A stretch of 64,000 bases of DNA from Bolinopsis microptera (taxonomy: Eukaryota; Ctenophora; Tentaculata; Lobata; Bolinopsidae): assembly GCF_026151205.1 (NCBI RefSeq), contig NC_087073.1, positions 15,581,837 to 15,645,836 of the forward strand, written 5' to 3'. A program made the position numbers and the translations under genes. The notes beneath the pieces were generated by a model. The model was not told the DNA's origin and ran no database searches. It worked only from the letters and a program-made list of their open reading frames with translations. Numbering within the stretch: position 1 is the stretch's first letter; the number at the start of each line of letters is the position of its first letter. Of the stretch, positions 10,503 to 23,446 are shown in pieces.

Positions 10503-11088
10503 CTGCTTTTTACTGCTTGACATGCGAAGGACTGTGATTCCGTAGATCGACTGGAGAACGGCCTTGTCCACAGTACACTCTTCATCCCCGGTGATCGTAG
10601 TTTCGTCCCTCATTCCTTCCTGGACCCTGAGAGTGGATTGTTTATATCAGTGCAATATTCTTATCAGTGCATTATTCTTATTATGATAACAACTATGTGA
10701 TACCCATACAGAAACGCTGAACTAAAGAATAGTATCAATTGAGGTGAATATAACATGTTCAATCGGCCATTTAATTATTCTCAATGCATCTTTCAGTTTT
10801 CAAGCATCCTATGACTAGACTAATTTGAATACTATTCTATGGAGCGGTCGAATAGCACTTTAAAACTCTTTAAGTGGTTCTGGAGTAATTGCAGACATAG
10901 TTCACAAATGCTTACCGTGTTTAAATGCCCTTCGATCTGCAAAATTCAGGCTTTGACAGTCTTTATAAAGATGTCAGCAACGTTTTAAAATATCAGAACC
11001 CTTGCATTGCAAGTGGCAATAAAATTCTTTCAATTTTTGAATTTCTGGTGTAGTAAGTGTGAAACTTTAATTGGAGCAACAATCAAAC

Positions 11089-11760
11089 GGCAAGTTGGTC
11101 GATTAGCTCCGACAGTCTATGCACGGTCCCTGCACGGTTCCAGCACAATTGAACACTTGATGCACACAACGTTAGTAGCCGGCCTAATACCGCTTTTCCA
11201 AGTGCCGGCTAGTACCGGTTTGGAACCTCAAGAAGTTGGTCTGCTTTAAGCTCAGCTAATTGCCGCTGTGACCGCCCTAGTAACCGGTTAGTAGCCGGCT
11301 AGTAGCCGGCTAGTGACCGCTTTTCAAGTGCCGGCTATTAGCCGACTAGTAGCCGGTTTGGAACCTCAATAAAGTAGGTCTGCTTTTAGAGCCACCAATA
11401 GCCGGCTAGTGACCGCCTAGTAGCCGGTAGTAGCCTTTTTGGTGGTCAGATCCGGCTAGTAGCCCATTAGTAGCCGGCTAGTGACCACTTTTATACAAGT
11501 GAGCGGTTAGTAGCCGTTTGGTAATGTGAAGTTGAGGAGCTGTTTATTAAACAAAAGTGGCTCTAGCCGGCTAGTACCTGATCATATGTTACTGTGCAGG
11601 CACCGTGCATAGACCTGCAGGGGATGTGCTGGGACTGACCGTGCAGGAGTGTGCATCAAGTGTTCTTGTGCAGGGACCGTGCATGGAGTGTTCTTTGTTT
11701 GTTGCATGGACCGTGCAGGGACCGTGCATAGACTGTCCGGAGCTAAACGACCAACTTCCC
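11089..11760. mobile_element. Foldback / MULE-like element with perfect 9-bp TSD
   Basis: The nonamer CAATCAAAC flanks the insert exactly (11080-11088 and 11761-11769). The arms are long inverted repeats: GGCAAGTTGGTCGATTAGC from 11089 mirrors the sequence ending at 11760, and the similarity continues through GACAGTCTATGCACGG to about 11167 on the left and 11648 on the right. The right arm has an extra internal duplication containing GGACCGTGCA. The core (about 11175-11580) is a degenerate array of GTAGCCGGCTAGTGACCG-like units. Long TIRs with a 9-bp duplication are typical of Mutator-like elements. There is no transposase. Confidence 0.85.
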
Positions 11761-12133
11761 CAATCAAACATTGATAATAAGTCGTCCTAAAAGCCTTACA
11801 GTGGATAGCTCGGCCACTCTGTTTATCGTTCGCAACAATGATACGTTTCATGGTTATAAACCGAACATTAAGATTAAATGTATTTTGCCGGTATTAAGTG
11901 CATGGTATACTTTTGACTATATGTCACCCTGAAGACTGTGTCTTCCAGTACCCATAAAAACATTATATTTTGGAGTCGTGAATAAGACTTAACACAACCA
12001 AGCAGGTAAGGATGCATTCGACGATTGAATTTCGTGTCAGATTTGATGAGTTTTCTGTTTAAAACCCAATAGTATAATAATGAGCTTTTTGAAGCTAGCA
12101 AGAGAACAGTATTTGTTCCAAATATTGCCTCAC

Positions 12134-12319
12134 CTGTCGGACTCAGGTAGCATTGGTGCCTCCCTCCGTACAACAGCAATGCCCTCAGGTTGATCCTTAC
12201 TTCGATCTCCTTGTAATAGTCATCCGCGTCGGGCTTGATGAAAGTAGTGTTAAACTCTCGTCGACAGTCTTGGTAGAACACCTCGTCTGAGTACTTGTTC
12301 AGGGTGCCCGCCGTCTCAC
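12134..12319 (-). CDS. Internal coding exon, phase 1-1, unknown extracellular-type protein
   Basis: The exon is 186 nt between acceptor TTTCGACAG (ending 12320) and donor CGACAG|GTGAGG at 12133. It encodes 62 residues with strongly codon-like GC usage compared with its flanks, including NKYSDEVFYQDCRREF, DADDYYKEIEVRINL and GGRHQCYLSPT. Two cysteines and a symmetrical phase 1-1 suggest a shuffled extracellular module. I do not recognise the domain. The likely next exon is at 10502-10292, which has the same phase on entry. Confidence 0.5.
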
Positions 12320-12339
12320 CTGTCGAAAGTATCATTGGT

Positions 12340-14600
12340 TCAATAGTTCAACTTACTACGAATGACCTCCATCCCCCGTCTTGATATATAAAATCCTATG
12401 ATACCAGCTTAACAGTTTTTATAGTTGATGGTTTTTTAAAATCACATGAGTCCAATAATACTACGATTTTGCAGTTTATTCGTTGTAGGAGTTTTCCAGA
12501 ATTTGCTTATTTAAGAAAATATAATGCAAATTTTACTTCTCAGATTTGATATTAATCTGGAGCCAGTCATATGGTATAACGTGATATTTAGAAATTAATA
12601 ACTTATAGATGCCTAACAGATTAGCTTTATCGTCGCTTGCATTTGCAGTAGTAATTTAATGAATATTGGCGAAACAAGCGTGTGCGTGAACTTCAAAGAA
12701 ATATGTGCGGTTACGTGACGTGATAGTGATTCTGTAATTATTCAATCAAAAAGTACGTTTTCCATCAATACTCTCAACAAGGTGTCTGATCGAAGGACGT
12801 TACATTTGTTACCATCACCATGTGCACATTGGCATGACACGTTAACGCTACTAATATAATCTGGGAGCAGTTATTCCCATAATATCTCATTTATTTAAAT
12901 TTTTTCAACGATGTGCAACTGGAGATAAACGTTTTTAAAATAATAAATATTGATCGAATCGATTCAAATTTGAATCGAGACTACCGTACGGCCAATACAT
13001 TTAACAAGTTACCATCATTTTTAATCACTAGATTTTCGCAAAGTTTTAGTCTACAACAATTTTAGTCACATTTTTTCGATTTTCGAGACCATTTTCCATC
13101 CTTTTTATTTTAATGTTTCCATAACACAAAGCAGCGGTTTTAACTATCCCATATTCATCCACAGTAACTTTTAAATAGTGAACTATCTTGCTCGGACAAA
13201 TATTTTTTGATGCAGTTTTTTGCATTAGTTTAGGAAAAGCTAAAATTCTAGAAAGGGGCGTTATCACATAATTACTTCATGAAGTATCTGCATTCTAGTA
13301 TTTAACTCACTGAATTCATGAATTAAAACTAGATGCAGATACTGCCTGGATGGAAAATGTGAAGTAAGAGAAAGTGAAAAGCATATAAGCAGTGGATTAC
13401 ACGTGTAATAGTTAAAGTAGTTCAGCAGTAGTTTTCAGCAGCAGCATAATATTCATAATCCATATATGCTCTACCGAAATTTTGGTCTGCTTTTAAATTA
13501 GTTCCGAAAAATGTAGTCTCAATAAATTTGGTTATACAACAATCAAATTTTGACTAAATTTATGTCGACTAAATTTGTCATTTCTTAAGGTATTTGATCA
13601 ATAATGAAGGGTTGATGAACATCATAACTATGTTGATAGAATTTTTATAAAACTTATGATAAAATTTTGATGCAAAAAGTCATCGAAGTATCATTGGTTG
13701 ATCAATAATAATGTTGAAATCAAGATTGTGAAGGGGCTTAGTCCCAGGCTATTCAATACAAGCAGTGTTCACTTTTTTTCGTGTCGTTTTGTGCAGATAA
13801 TAAAATAATAAATTTGAAATTGAATAACACCGCTTTTTAAGATATAACTTATATTCAGAGTGTTAGAACTATTCATCCCAAAAATATCATGAATACTGAG
13901 CTAAAAGATGAACTTCGCTCGAAATATATCGTCAATACTAAAGCCCGAAAATGGTACGTAAATATATTTATGCAAAGATCGGAATTCCAAATACGACGAA
14001 TAGTTATCCCATAAAGTTTTTCAAGTTTCATATGGGACAGTTTGAAAAGGTAAGATTTTATGAGAAAAGCTTTAAAAGATTAAAAGATCAACACGAATAA
14101 ATAAATTGATTTCTCATCACTAAGTGGCCCTTTATCAATAGTTTTTCAGTTCTAATTGAATTCATCGTTTGCTTAGGGATTGAAAATAATGAAAGAAATA
14201 TTTTAGATACAGCATTCATTATATTGGCTTTTTAAAAACAAATCGACCCATGATGCTAAAGAGAGTAAGAAATCGCTACTCATATTTCATCATACATGAT
14301 TTATTAATAAATTAATCTATATTCAAATTAATTGTTTTTTAAATTTTGGTTTTGGGTTCAAAAAGTGGGGCCTTACTTTCATTCTTATTCTACACTGGGA
14401 CGAAACATTTTCTGATTTATCAAGTAAATGGATTATTATTTGCTCTAACAGTCGATACCTCAAATAAATCATTCGAACAAGGCCATTTAACTTGATAAAG
14501 CATTATGTTTGCTTCATTAAAACCCTAAAGATTTGTTCCCGTATGATTTTTTTTAAAGGGTTCTGTAAATTTTGACAAATGACCACACACTGTACAGAAT
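12340..14600. other. AT-rich intergenic or intronic DNA
   Basis: No confident gene. A minus-strand ORF at 13046-13267 (73 residues, including VHYLKVTVDEYGIVKTAALCYG) has protein-like composition, but I find no clear splice sites. A hairpin lies at 13283-13342: GTATCTGCAT-CTAGT and its mirror around an 18-nt loop. The rest is AT-rich and featureless. Confidence 0.35.
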
Positions 14601-14621
14601 TTTTACGACATTTGACGAAAG

Positions 14622-14833
14622 TCACCGGTCCGCACGAACTGTTGATTTTACAGCAGGATTTTTCTCATATAATAAAAGATCACAAATCTTACTAAAACGT
14701 CCTGAGTTTCGTTTGTCCTTGATTTCCTCCGATCTTCTGATTAACCTGAGCATGTAATCCCTCAAGTTCTTTCTTGAATTTCTTTTAACTTTCTTTGAAG
14801 GTGCTCCCTCTGTATTTTCCTTGTTTTGGTGGA
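14622..14833 (-). CDS. Terminal coding exon, basic/coiled protein
   Basis: An acceptor (AAAACGGTACAG, ending 14834) opens a frame of 69 residues that ends in TGA at 14622-14624. Entry is phase 1. The sequence is highly basic and helical, with PSKKVKRNSRKNLRDYMLR, RRSEEIKDKR and CDLLLYEKNPAVKSTV. It is the best minus-strand candidate for the C-terminus of the gene starting at 16574. An intermediate exon would be needed, since the exon at 15130-15041 leaves in phase 2. No family recognised. Confidence 0.45.
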
Positions 14834-15040
14834 CTGTACCGTTTTAACAAAGTCCTGCCATCTCAGTCAGAGATGCTGCTTACTTTCTGTTGCCTGTTCC
14901 ACCATCGTCGTATCCAAATCGTTATCAAGATTCCACGTCACCATTATAGGCAGCTTCAATCGTTATATCTGAGCCATCAATTGTTTATTTCCGGAGATTC
15001 CCATCCTTATATTGGACCCCTCCGCGTACACACCTCTAAC

Positions 15041-15130
15041 CTGAACTCTGGGTCTCCGTTAACACACTTTTGGTCACAGTGGCCTTGGCCTGCACATCTG
15101 CACTTAGGAGGATTGTTACATTCTGTGCAC
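15041..15130 (-). CDS. Cys-rich coding exon
   Basis: This 90-nt exon lies between acceptor GTCAACAAG (ending 15131) and donor TTCAG|GTTAGAG at 15040. It encodes CTECNNPPKCRCAGQGHC then DQKCVNGDPEF, with six Cys and one His in 24 residues, which suggests metal binding. It enters in phase 2, which joins cleanly (GG|G, Gly) to the exit of the exon at 16574-16492. The splice sites and phases are my reading and no family is recognised. Confidence 0.45.
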
Positions 15131-15188
15131 CTTGTTGACCGGTGAAGTTTGGGTTTTGGTATGCTTTAATGCTTTTTGGTTTTTACAA

Positions 15189-16029
15189 TGTCTTTTCGCG
15201 TGACTGATATTCGCACTGTAGTTAACCGTTTGAGAGTTTCCTACGAGATGAACATCGAATTGGACGACTGTCTCACGTGATCAAAGTTTGGGTGTAGACC
15301 GTGACGACATTGAATTTGCTTTTAACACTCTCAATCGAAGGAAGTGCCAGAATCAACGTCGCTCTGAGTTGCGATCTTTATTCGGGAGAAGATTTGGGCA
15401 TGATAGAACCCCGGGTTACTTCTTAAGCTGACAGATTCAAGACTTGGTCTGGCAGCTGCTCAGACTTGTTTTTGGACATACAGGGACTTCACTCGAAATA
15501 GGTTAGCCCATCTCCTGTCAACTTGCTTTCCTCTCTTTTGGTGACCCCAAGACTCCTCAAACAATTTAGAGTTCCGTTTTTTTTTTTGCACTGATGGAAG
15601 ATGAATTAGAATTTCTCGGTGAACCCGAGACTGCACCAGACCTCGAACACAGCAACACCATTCATTATACGTCCCTCCTGTTTCCCTGTTAACTCCGAAC
15701 AAGAGTTAGGCGGGAAAGCCTGTTTTCCATTGACTATAGGGATCGTAACACTGTCTCTGTCAGTTACTTTCTTCATCACTACCCATGGTGTCATCCTCCT
15801 GCTTTGTGGTTTTACTTCTTACGGGAATATAATGGGAGAAAGCGCAACGTTTGAGGATCCCAATGAGCCTCCACTCGGTTTACCTGACTTTGTTTTGTTC
15901 ATCTGGGCTGTCAGATTGAGTCCTTCGGATGTCCATTGGAGAATAGGTTTTTCCTTTTTCCGCCATGAATGGCTATTGATTGGGTTCTTTCCCAACGATT
16001 TATTACCCATCCATCATCCATTTCTTTGA
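15189..16029 (+). pseudogene. Decayed plus-strand coding sequence, unknown origin
   Basis: Starting at ATG 15189, protein-like frames run in pieces across about 800 bp and are broken by frameshifts and stops. Pieces include VTDIRTVVNRLRVSYEMN (15195 on), RDDIEFAFNTLNRRKC (about 15301-15350), a piece at about 15435-15540, and pieces after ATG 15594 including FSIDYRDRNTVSVSYF (about 15724-15775). The pattern fits an old mobile-element or gene fragment inside the intron of a minus-strand gene. I cannot name the family. Confidence 0.4.
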
Positions 16030-16491
16030 GCGAAGCGTGTCCCGCGGGAGCTGAGATTTAGGAGGAAGGTGCTGCCTCTCATTTAACAGTCTGATGAGGG
16101 TGTTTATAACAACATGAGGTTCTGACAGCCTGGGACTGAAGAGTGATCACTACCACTACTAGAATACTAGGCTGTGATCTGTAGCAACGATTTCTGGAGA
16201 TGAAAAAGTTCGGGTCAGCTAACGAAACCGAACCAACTTAGCCTGGTGCAGGTCCCTCGTACGCGAAGGAGGTACTAATCAAAGATATTACAAGTGTCGA
16301 TATTAAGATACACAACGGAAGAGGCAGGTGTAGTTAACTGAAAGATTGACGGCTGTAATTCCCAACTGTGTGGAAGTAAGTCCAGGAATCCCGCTCTGGT
16401 GCTGCTCCTGGTGCTGGTGTCTTATCTCCTTCCTTTCGACACACGAGTTTTTTTTGCTTCGAGGAATGTTTCCGCAAAGTGGGCTACTCAC

Positions 16492-16574
16492 CCTACTCCC
16501 CGTCCGCTCACTGGCTTTCCCTTGTTCTGCATGATCCTATCGGATCTCAGTAACAAAGTCGACAGTTCTTCCAT
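16492..16574 (-). CDS. Probable first coding exon (MEELSTLLLRSDRIMQNKG)
   Basis: ATG at 16574 opens 27 codons plus two bases up to the donor GTAGG|GTGAGT at 16491. The residues MEELSTLLLRSDRIMQ followed by a Lys/Gly-rich tail read as a plausible N-terminus. The phase-2 exit fits the Cys-rich exon at 15130. The function is unknown. The intron of about 1.36 kb contains the decayed plus-strand sequence. Confidence 0.4.
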
Positions 16575-16599
16575 AATTACCGCTAGATCCGAATAGTAA

Positions 16600-19500
16600 A
16601 AAGTGTTTAAGAGGGGCAAATGGTTTCAGGAATAAACCATTTAAAATGGAGGGAGAATTGGCAAATAATTTAGTGAAATGCGAAACCGTGTAATTAAGTT
16701 AATCCAATAAACGTAAGACCACTTTAAAGGGTGTACCTCGTTACGGTGATGTTAACGCTAAATGATTAAGCAACGAGTACACACATCATGTAGCCTAGGC
16801 GTGATTCGCTCACTCAAAATAAAGACCGGTAGAGACATTCTATTGGCTTTTTTTTTTTCTATGAGGAACACACTAAATTTTTAGTTTTAAAAACCTTTTT
16901 AACTTATCACGACTGTTGTCCAGCGGGTGGATTATAAATGTTACGTACAGCTAACATAATGTATGTATAAACCTCTGGTAGAAGACCCTAGATACATGAC
17001 GATTACAATCACCGATGGAATGCATTACCAAACCCATGCCTACCTGCCTAGTCGGTCCAATGAAACCAGAATAAGTAAAAAAACAGCGATGACTGTTTTG
17101 AAGTAACACAATAATAACTCGTAAACAGAAATATGAACGAAGCTGAAACACCAGACATATCTAAAATTAGAAACCATCAAAGTCTATACCACATGGTAGT
17201 GCAGGGATCATCAGCAAAATATTTTACACGCAGAAAATTTGCAAGGTCAACTGAACAATCATCCTTCAATTTATCCTCTTGTTAACAAAAACTTAAACGG
17301 CATAAAAATTGATACGGATGCTCAGTAAATGTTCTGTGCTAAGGTATAATGTCACACAAGCAGTAAGTACCATCATTATCATGGACTTGTGCTGCAAGAC
17401 ACGTCCGCATCAAACTAAACAAACTGAAAGGCCAAAATGGATTTGATTTCGTGAAACGAATAGGAATAAATTAAATGAAGACAACGAGAACAGAAAGATT
17501 TTTAACATCACCTCTATACCAGCTATATAGAAAGTATTTTAGGAGCGGCTACACATGAACTAGCACCGTACCGCAAAACAACGCAGGAGATACCACCACT
17601 AGGAAAGTGAACGAGGGCAGTTCTTCCTCATATATAAAATATGAGGGTGGGTCACTACATATATAGCTGGACACACGCACATTTCAGGCAGAAGCTGGCA
17701 AATTGCCCGGAGTTTTAAAGAGAAGAAGCTGGTAATTACACTGCCTTCTAGACAGCTCGTTTAGCTCCACTCTGCCCGGGTCGGATGAGCAACAACAAAC
17801 GATGTTTACAAGTACACGGAGTCTGTCGCTGTATTGTGGGCATCTCTTCAAACGAGCGATGACATAATGACATTTAACACCTGAATATAGTCGTTAATTT
17901 TTACTACAGTTGTGTCGAAAATATCCGCGACATATTGTACAACTTACCGAAATATCGCCACATCCTGAAAACATTATACAGAGTACAGACTGATGGCGTT
18001 GTATCAACTTAACTGTACTCCCACCCAGTAGTAAATAATTTTTCTCAGAGACCAGGAACAGAAAGCTGACCAACTGAACTAACTGTGACAAAGTATAAAA
18101 CTATTAAGTACCAAACCAAACCATTGATCCTAGCAATTTCTGCATAATCTAATTCAATATATGTTAAAGACTTGATGTTAAACCATGCTACACAAAGGTC
18201 GACCAGTCTACGAACCAAAAGAGCACACTTTCAGACTAGCCAACAAGTCGTCAGAAGACAGAACACACGGACAGAAAATTAGTAAAACGAGGTGGTAGAT
18301 CCATCCCCTTGCACACTAGATATTGTAAGAGTCAGTACAACCCGGCCCCGACGATGGAAACAGTACTGGTGCGGCAGCAGCACCTATTTTAAAGAGATAG
18401 ACTGAACATGAACAATGCAGACTAGTGTTGGCCACGAGAAAAACTCAAGTTAGAGCACCGTTCATTAGAGGGGAGAGCACGTATGGAGCAATTAAGATTA
18501 GAGCTGACTACTTGACTAAAGCTCTTCTCCTCTCTCCGATGTACAGGTCATCAGAGGTTTCTTAATAAGCTGGCTTTAATCGCAAGGTCACGCCCTACTT
18601 AGAACTGAAAAAACTGATGGAAGTCACGCAAGTTCAAATACATTAAAATCTGCCGCAGAGCGAAATATGAACAAAATATAGTGCAATGTTGTTTAAGTGA
18701 TATGTCAAACGAGTTAAAGAAACTACATAGAAGAGCCACCAGTATTAAATAATACATATAAACTTCTCGGGGAGCATGTTTATTGTTTTTGACATAAATG
18801 AATAAAGAATAATATGTCGCATGTGTAATACATAAGACAAGAATCTACCAGCGTCAAAAATCAAAACATGCACTCCCCCGGACTTTACTGAAACTCCCCG
18901 ACAGCTATGAGAAAATAACAGAGGAAATACTGAGGAACAGTTGGCAAGCAAATCACACAACGGGGGATCCTCATAATGTGTACACTGCGCAAACACTACC
19001 TCTGAGAGAACTAAAAGAAGATTGCTTGCCAAGTGCAACCTCAGGTGGCTGGCGTGAATATATCTTTCACAAGGTGGCACAAACACTGATACAGTCAATA
19101 TGCTTGATTGTAATGATTAGATCAAGTGGAATAATTACTAATTAGAGGTGAGACCTTATTAAGGAGGAATGGTAATCAGGTGAAGAATATTGTCTGAACC
19201 AAAGTAACCCTGAGAGAAACTGTAAAGTGACAGATAGAGTGTAAATAGAAACTACGGTTGCTAAAGACTATGCTACATCATAATTACAAGGACAGAAGGG
19301 CGAGGCTACACAAAAGTGAATGACAAATTTCAAGGTGGAACCGTCATACACTGTCCCTGGGGATATCATATACCTACTTACAAATTATTTATAGCAAGTG
19401 AATCCTCTAAAAGACATATCGGCTAATACTACACTACTGTTGGAGAAAGGCGTCGAAAAAAGGACCGATTGCTAACAGCAGCCAACGAGGGTTCTCCAGC

Positions 19501-19608
19501 TTACGTCATGACTAAGTAGGACAACTAATTAGAGGATACAGTATCATCTTTAACTCAATTGGAAGTGGTACAACATGTATCCAGAATCTATAGTTTAGAT
19601 CACTGGTA
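16600..19608. other. Gene-poor stretch
   Basis: I see no supported gene. A 117-codon minus-strand ORF (18745-19098) has no start context, splice sites or recognisable motif. A short hairpin, CCTCATAT and ATATGAGG, lies near 17627-17647. The rest is unremarkable AT-rich sequence. Confidence 0.4.
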
Positions 19609-19880
19609 TGTGTCTCCGGAATGTCTATGGTATGTTTCACTTGTAAGTTTTCTCTGGTATGTTTTTCCTCTGTGTATGTTTTCTCTGGTATGTGTTCTGG
19701 TATGTGTTTCCGTATGTCTCTGGTAAGTTTAAGTATATGGTATGTCCCTATGGTATTTCTTAATGGTATGTGTATGGTATGTCTATGGTATTCTATGGTA
19801 TGTCAAATGGACTGTTTATGGTCTGTCTATGGAATGTTTATGGTATGTCTGGTATATCTGGTATGTCCCTGAGTGTTTCC
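19609..19880. repeat. Degenerate GGTATGT-rich simple repeat
   Basis: More than a dozen GGTATGT or near variants (TCTGGTATGT, CTATGGTATG) are packed in about 270 bp with no fixed period. The ORFs here are products of the repeat. Confidence 0.75.
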
Positions 19881-22800
19881 CTGGAATGTCCGCCAATAAA
19901 TTGTCTTCATTATCATATTAGACAGAGTCCGAGAGGTACATACAAATACTTTCGCGCACTATAAGAGCTCCTCACTGCAGACGTATATAACAAAAATAAT
20001 GGTAAACAGATAACAACAAACTGCACAACAAAAACTTTAAAATGTGGGTATATGCGGCCCTGAGAGCATAACCCACAGTTCCAGATACTCCGTGTCACAC
20101 TGCGTGAACATCTGTAGTTACGACAATGCCATAATACCCTTTAACCCCATGTTGTATCCTATTGTGTATAATCTAATTTAGCCCCTCTTTGTCCGAGATT
20201 GCAACCCGAGCCTACAACCGGCTGGAAACCCATAGTTGTCTCGGGCTCGTGTAACACACAAGTCCACAACATTTCTATCAACAAACATCACCGTACTGGC
20301 GCCACGCACCACACCTTTAATACCTGATTAAGAAGGTGCTGGAGATGAGAGTAAATGCAGTGATCTTAAACCCTAAATTCTTGTTTTCTAGCTGACTTCT
20401 TTGAAGAAATTGCACACGGAATGTTAGAAAATATGTAATTCAGTTGGACCGCTGGACGGCCGGACGGCTGATTATTAAAATACCCATCATTGCTCGTAGA
20501 AAATGTAAACATATTATGAAAGAATGAGTGATCATTGCTCAAAAATATATATTCATGGTGCGAATGAACGAAGTGTCAAATACACAGCAGAAACGGATAT
20601 AATCATAAAGTTATGGGGTTATCTCCGATTATTTCATGTACTCTTTAGTAAATCTTGAATTGTATCCACGACAAAGAGTCAAGCATATTGATTTGATTAA
20701 ACAACGGAGGAAAATTATGATTTTAAACCACAGGGAATACGATTATGTTCTATCATAAATCAATACCCATGACATTCAACAGGCCAAACTAAATCTGTGA
20801 TTGTGAGATGGCAAACCCACATTAATTTATACTATTGCTTGACATACTAGCTTATTAGATAGCAGGTACCCTCTAATATCTATACATTGTTTGGTTTGTT
20901 TAAAAACCTGTCCCCAATCTCTATATGGAAAACGTCCGACTAAATTTCCGAGGGTACCTGCAAAGGCTATTTATAAAGTATTTAGAGTCTGTAAAACTGC
21001 AAGTAATTACAATTAATGTGCTAGAGCCTAGAAAATTTATTAAAATTAACGATATCAATACGACCCCTGGCCACTACTTCCAAATTTTTCAATTTAACCC
21101 AAATTTATGCACAAAATGTGCAGAGTGTGAGAGTTGATAGTGTTTGACTATTTCCTAATTCCATTTAATAATATTAATGAAACGATTTAATCTTGCGAAA
21201 ATGTAAATTTGTTCCCTACGTAATCTCATAGTAATATGTAGACGTCTCTACCAAACTAATTATTGAGGAGTGATTTCTGGGGTTTTTTGCAGTATGTCAT
21301 TCCTGATTTTCCAAAGCTTAGAATTTTTTTCTATTCTCACTTTTTTAATGAAATGAATACAATTTTAAGGTTAACGTTATCATTAAATAATGGTTTATCC
21401 TGTGGTTATAGTTTATAAGGAGGGCTAAAGTCAGGTTTATTGCACAGTATATGCCTGGTTGTGTAATACTGCATATATAATACTATGAACTTATGGCTGC
21501 CTGTGATCATGATGTAACGTAGGGAGCTGGAGAAATAGTTCACGACATCAATAGCCCCCAATGTAATCAGCAGCGGGCGTTTCCGTTTATATACGTTATT
21601 TATAGCCGTGGTACGTCTGCAAGGTTACTGGATTTAATGAGGGAGCTGACCGTCTTCATGTGTTTATAACTACAGCAATCATTGTTGCAAGATTCAAGAC
21701 CATCGAACGAAGACCCTATAGACATATGTCGAAGACTTTCAAAGGAAACATTCATGGGTGCCCATGAATCAGCAGGACCCGGTGTTGTCCTCTGAAATCA
21801 CGTTTAGTTCCACACGAGAGAAGGGACTATAAAATCCCTTACTCAGGTGTCAATATTATAAGCCTAAACTGCGTGCACCATGCAACTATTAACAGTTGCA
21901 TGAATACTGCATTTTAGGTTTTACTCACACGTTCTTAACATTGTCATTAACTGTTCATGACCTCATCAGCCGTCTACAAAAACAGTCTATAGTGACTCTA
22001 CATGATTGGAATGGCAAAGGGGATCTTTATAGCATCCAAATGAAAACTCTGTATCCCTATCCAAAAAACTTTTCTTTTCTTCTGATTTGAAAGATCTAGA
22101 AGTTTATTCGCCAAAATAATTCTCAAGTCGAATACTTTTTCAACCACTTTTTTTCATTTTCTGTACTTGATTTTAGATTAAATTTGATCGAGATTTGTGA
22201 ACACCCTCATGTTTGCAGCAACACAAAAAATTATCATGAATGAAGGTGATTGGCTATTTCATTTCGATCATCCCACGAATGTATGCGTGTAAACCATGAA
22301 GTCCACGCGTATAAGTTAGAATCGAATCATTTCCTTACCTATACAAATTACTGATACCTGGGCTTTAAGTGTTAAACATTTAACGATTATGGCTTCATGT
22401 TAACTTAGCAGTGTATCATGAAGAATAAATGGTCACATCAAATTTATTATTAAATAGCATATCAAACTCTACTATTGAACCTTGAAATCATCTATTGATG
22501 CCCGTCAATGTAATCAATACTAGATATAGTTTGAGACGGTGTCAATTCCATATTTAGACATTCAAATTGACTTTCCTGCTTCAAAGGTCATTAACTGCGA
22601 CCCCTCTCGACTTTTTTCATATCTATTTTGAGGTAAACGACTTTTGTCTGTCCCGACAGTGACTCTTTGTCCGACAGCACTAATATTCTTGTTTTGAAGT
22701 GAATCTCAGATTTGGCAACATAGATATAAAAATATAACCATCCTAAATATCTGGAAAAGAGTCAAGAAAATCGTATAGTACTATATTAGGGTCTGAAGCA

Positions 22801-23430
22801 ACTATATGGTTCCCGAAAAAAAAAAACTAATTTCGGATCTGAACAAGAGATGCTGGCCGGACAAGAGTCGCCAATCCTATTTGACGAATATATCGGAAAT
22901 ATCTGTAGTCATAATGATATATGAAGAAGAATTTGGAATAAATACACTGGAAAGTTGTTAATTACGTCTTAAATACTCGCTTGAGTGTATTACGCTGTTG
23001 GTATAGTTGACAAAGCCCCAACACCCAAGGAAAGTAGTGGAGAGCCGGCTAAGGTACCAAAGCGCTATTTAACTGAAAGATGAGTGTTGGCCTACATACA
23101 TTGACCTGATTTTAGTCAAAGTAACATTCATACCCGAAGATCGACTACGTTTTCCTTCTCCTACACAGTATACAGGATGGAAAAAACTACAGGTTTTTCG
23201 AATCCTATACGGACGTCTGCACTCTGTACCCTGCTCTCTAAACATATTTAAACATTCTACTTTAAGTAGTTTGCAGATTACACGATTCCATTATTTCACG
23301 ATTAAGTAATATAGAAATGCACATATTTGGAACAATTTATCTCTAATCCTACTGTTTGGCGTTTATAAAATAATAACTATAACGATGAAGGATATTTAAC
23401 CACTGAAACCTAAATTGTACGCTAATTTCC
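19881..23430. other. Gene-poor stretch
   Basis: No supported gene. A perfect 9-bp stem, CATGCAACT and AGTTGCATG, with a 6-nt loop lies at about 21878-21901. The small ORFs here are short, AT-biased and lack splice context. Confidence 0.4.
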
Positions 23431-23446
23431 TCACTTCCACGACTCC

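Noticed and set aside
10155-10613. 152-residue minus-strand ORF as a whole
   Set aside because: Its frame lacks motifs; an overlapping frame with Cys motifs and proper splice sites is the better reading.
11007-11851. Several ORFs of 60-89 residues
   Set aside because: They lie in the arms and array of the foldback element and are products of its repeats.
15619-16029. 136-residue plus-strand ORF
   Set aside because: Several overlapping frames on both strands are equally open; the frame looks like a chance opening across a decayed sequence.
16090-16130. Hammerhead ribozyme at CTGATGAG
   Set aside because: The first core box is present but no GAAA box or stems follow at suitable distance.
18745-19098. 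117-residue minus-strand ORF
   Set aside because: No motif, no splice context and composition like the surrounding non-coding DNA.
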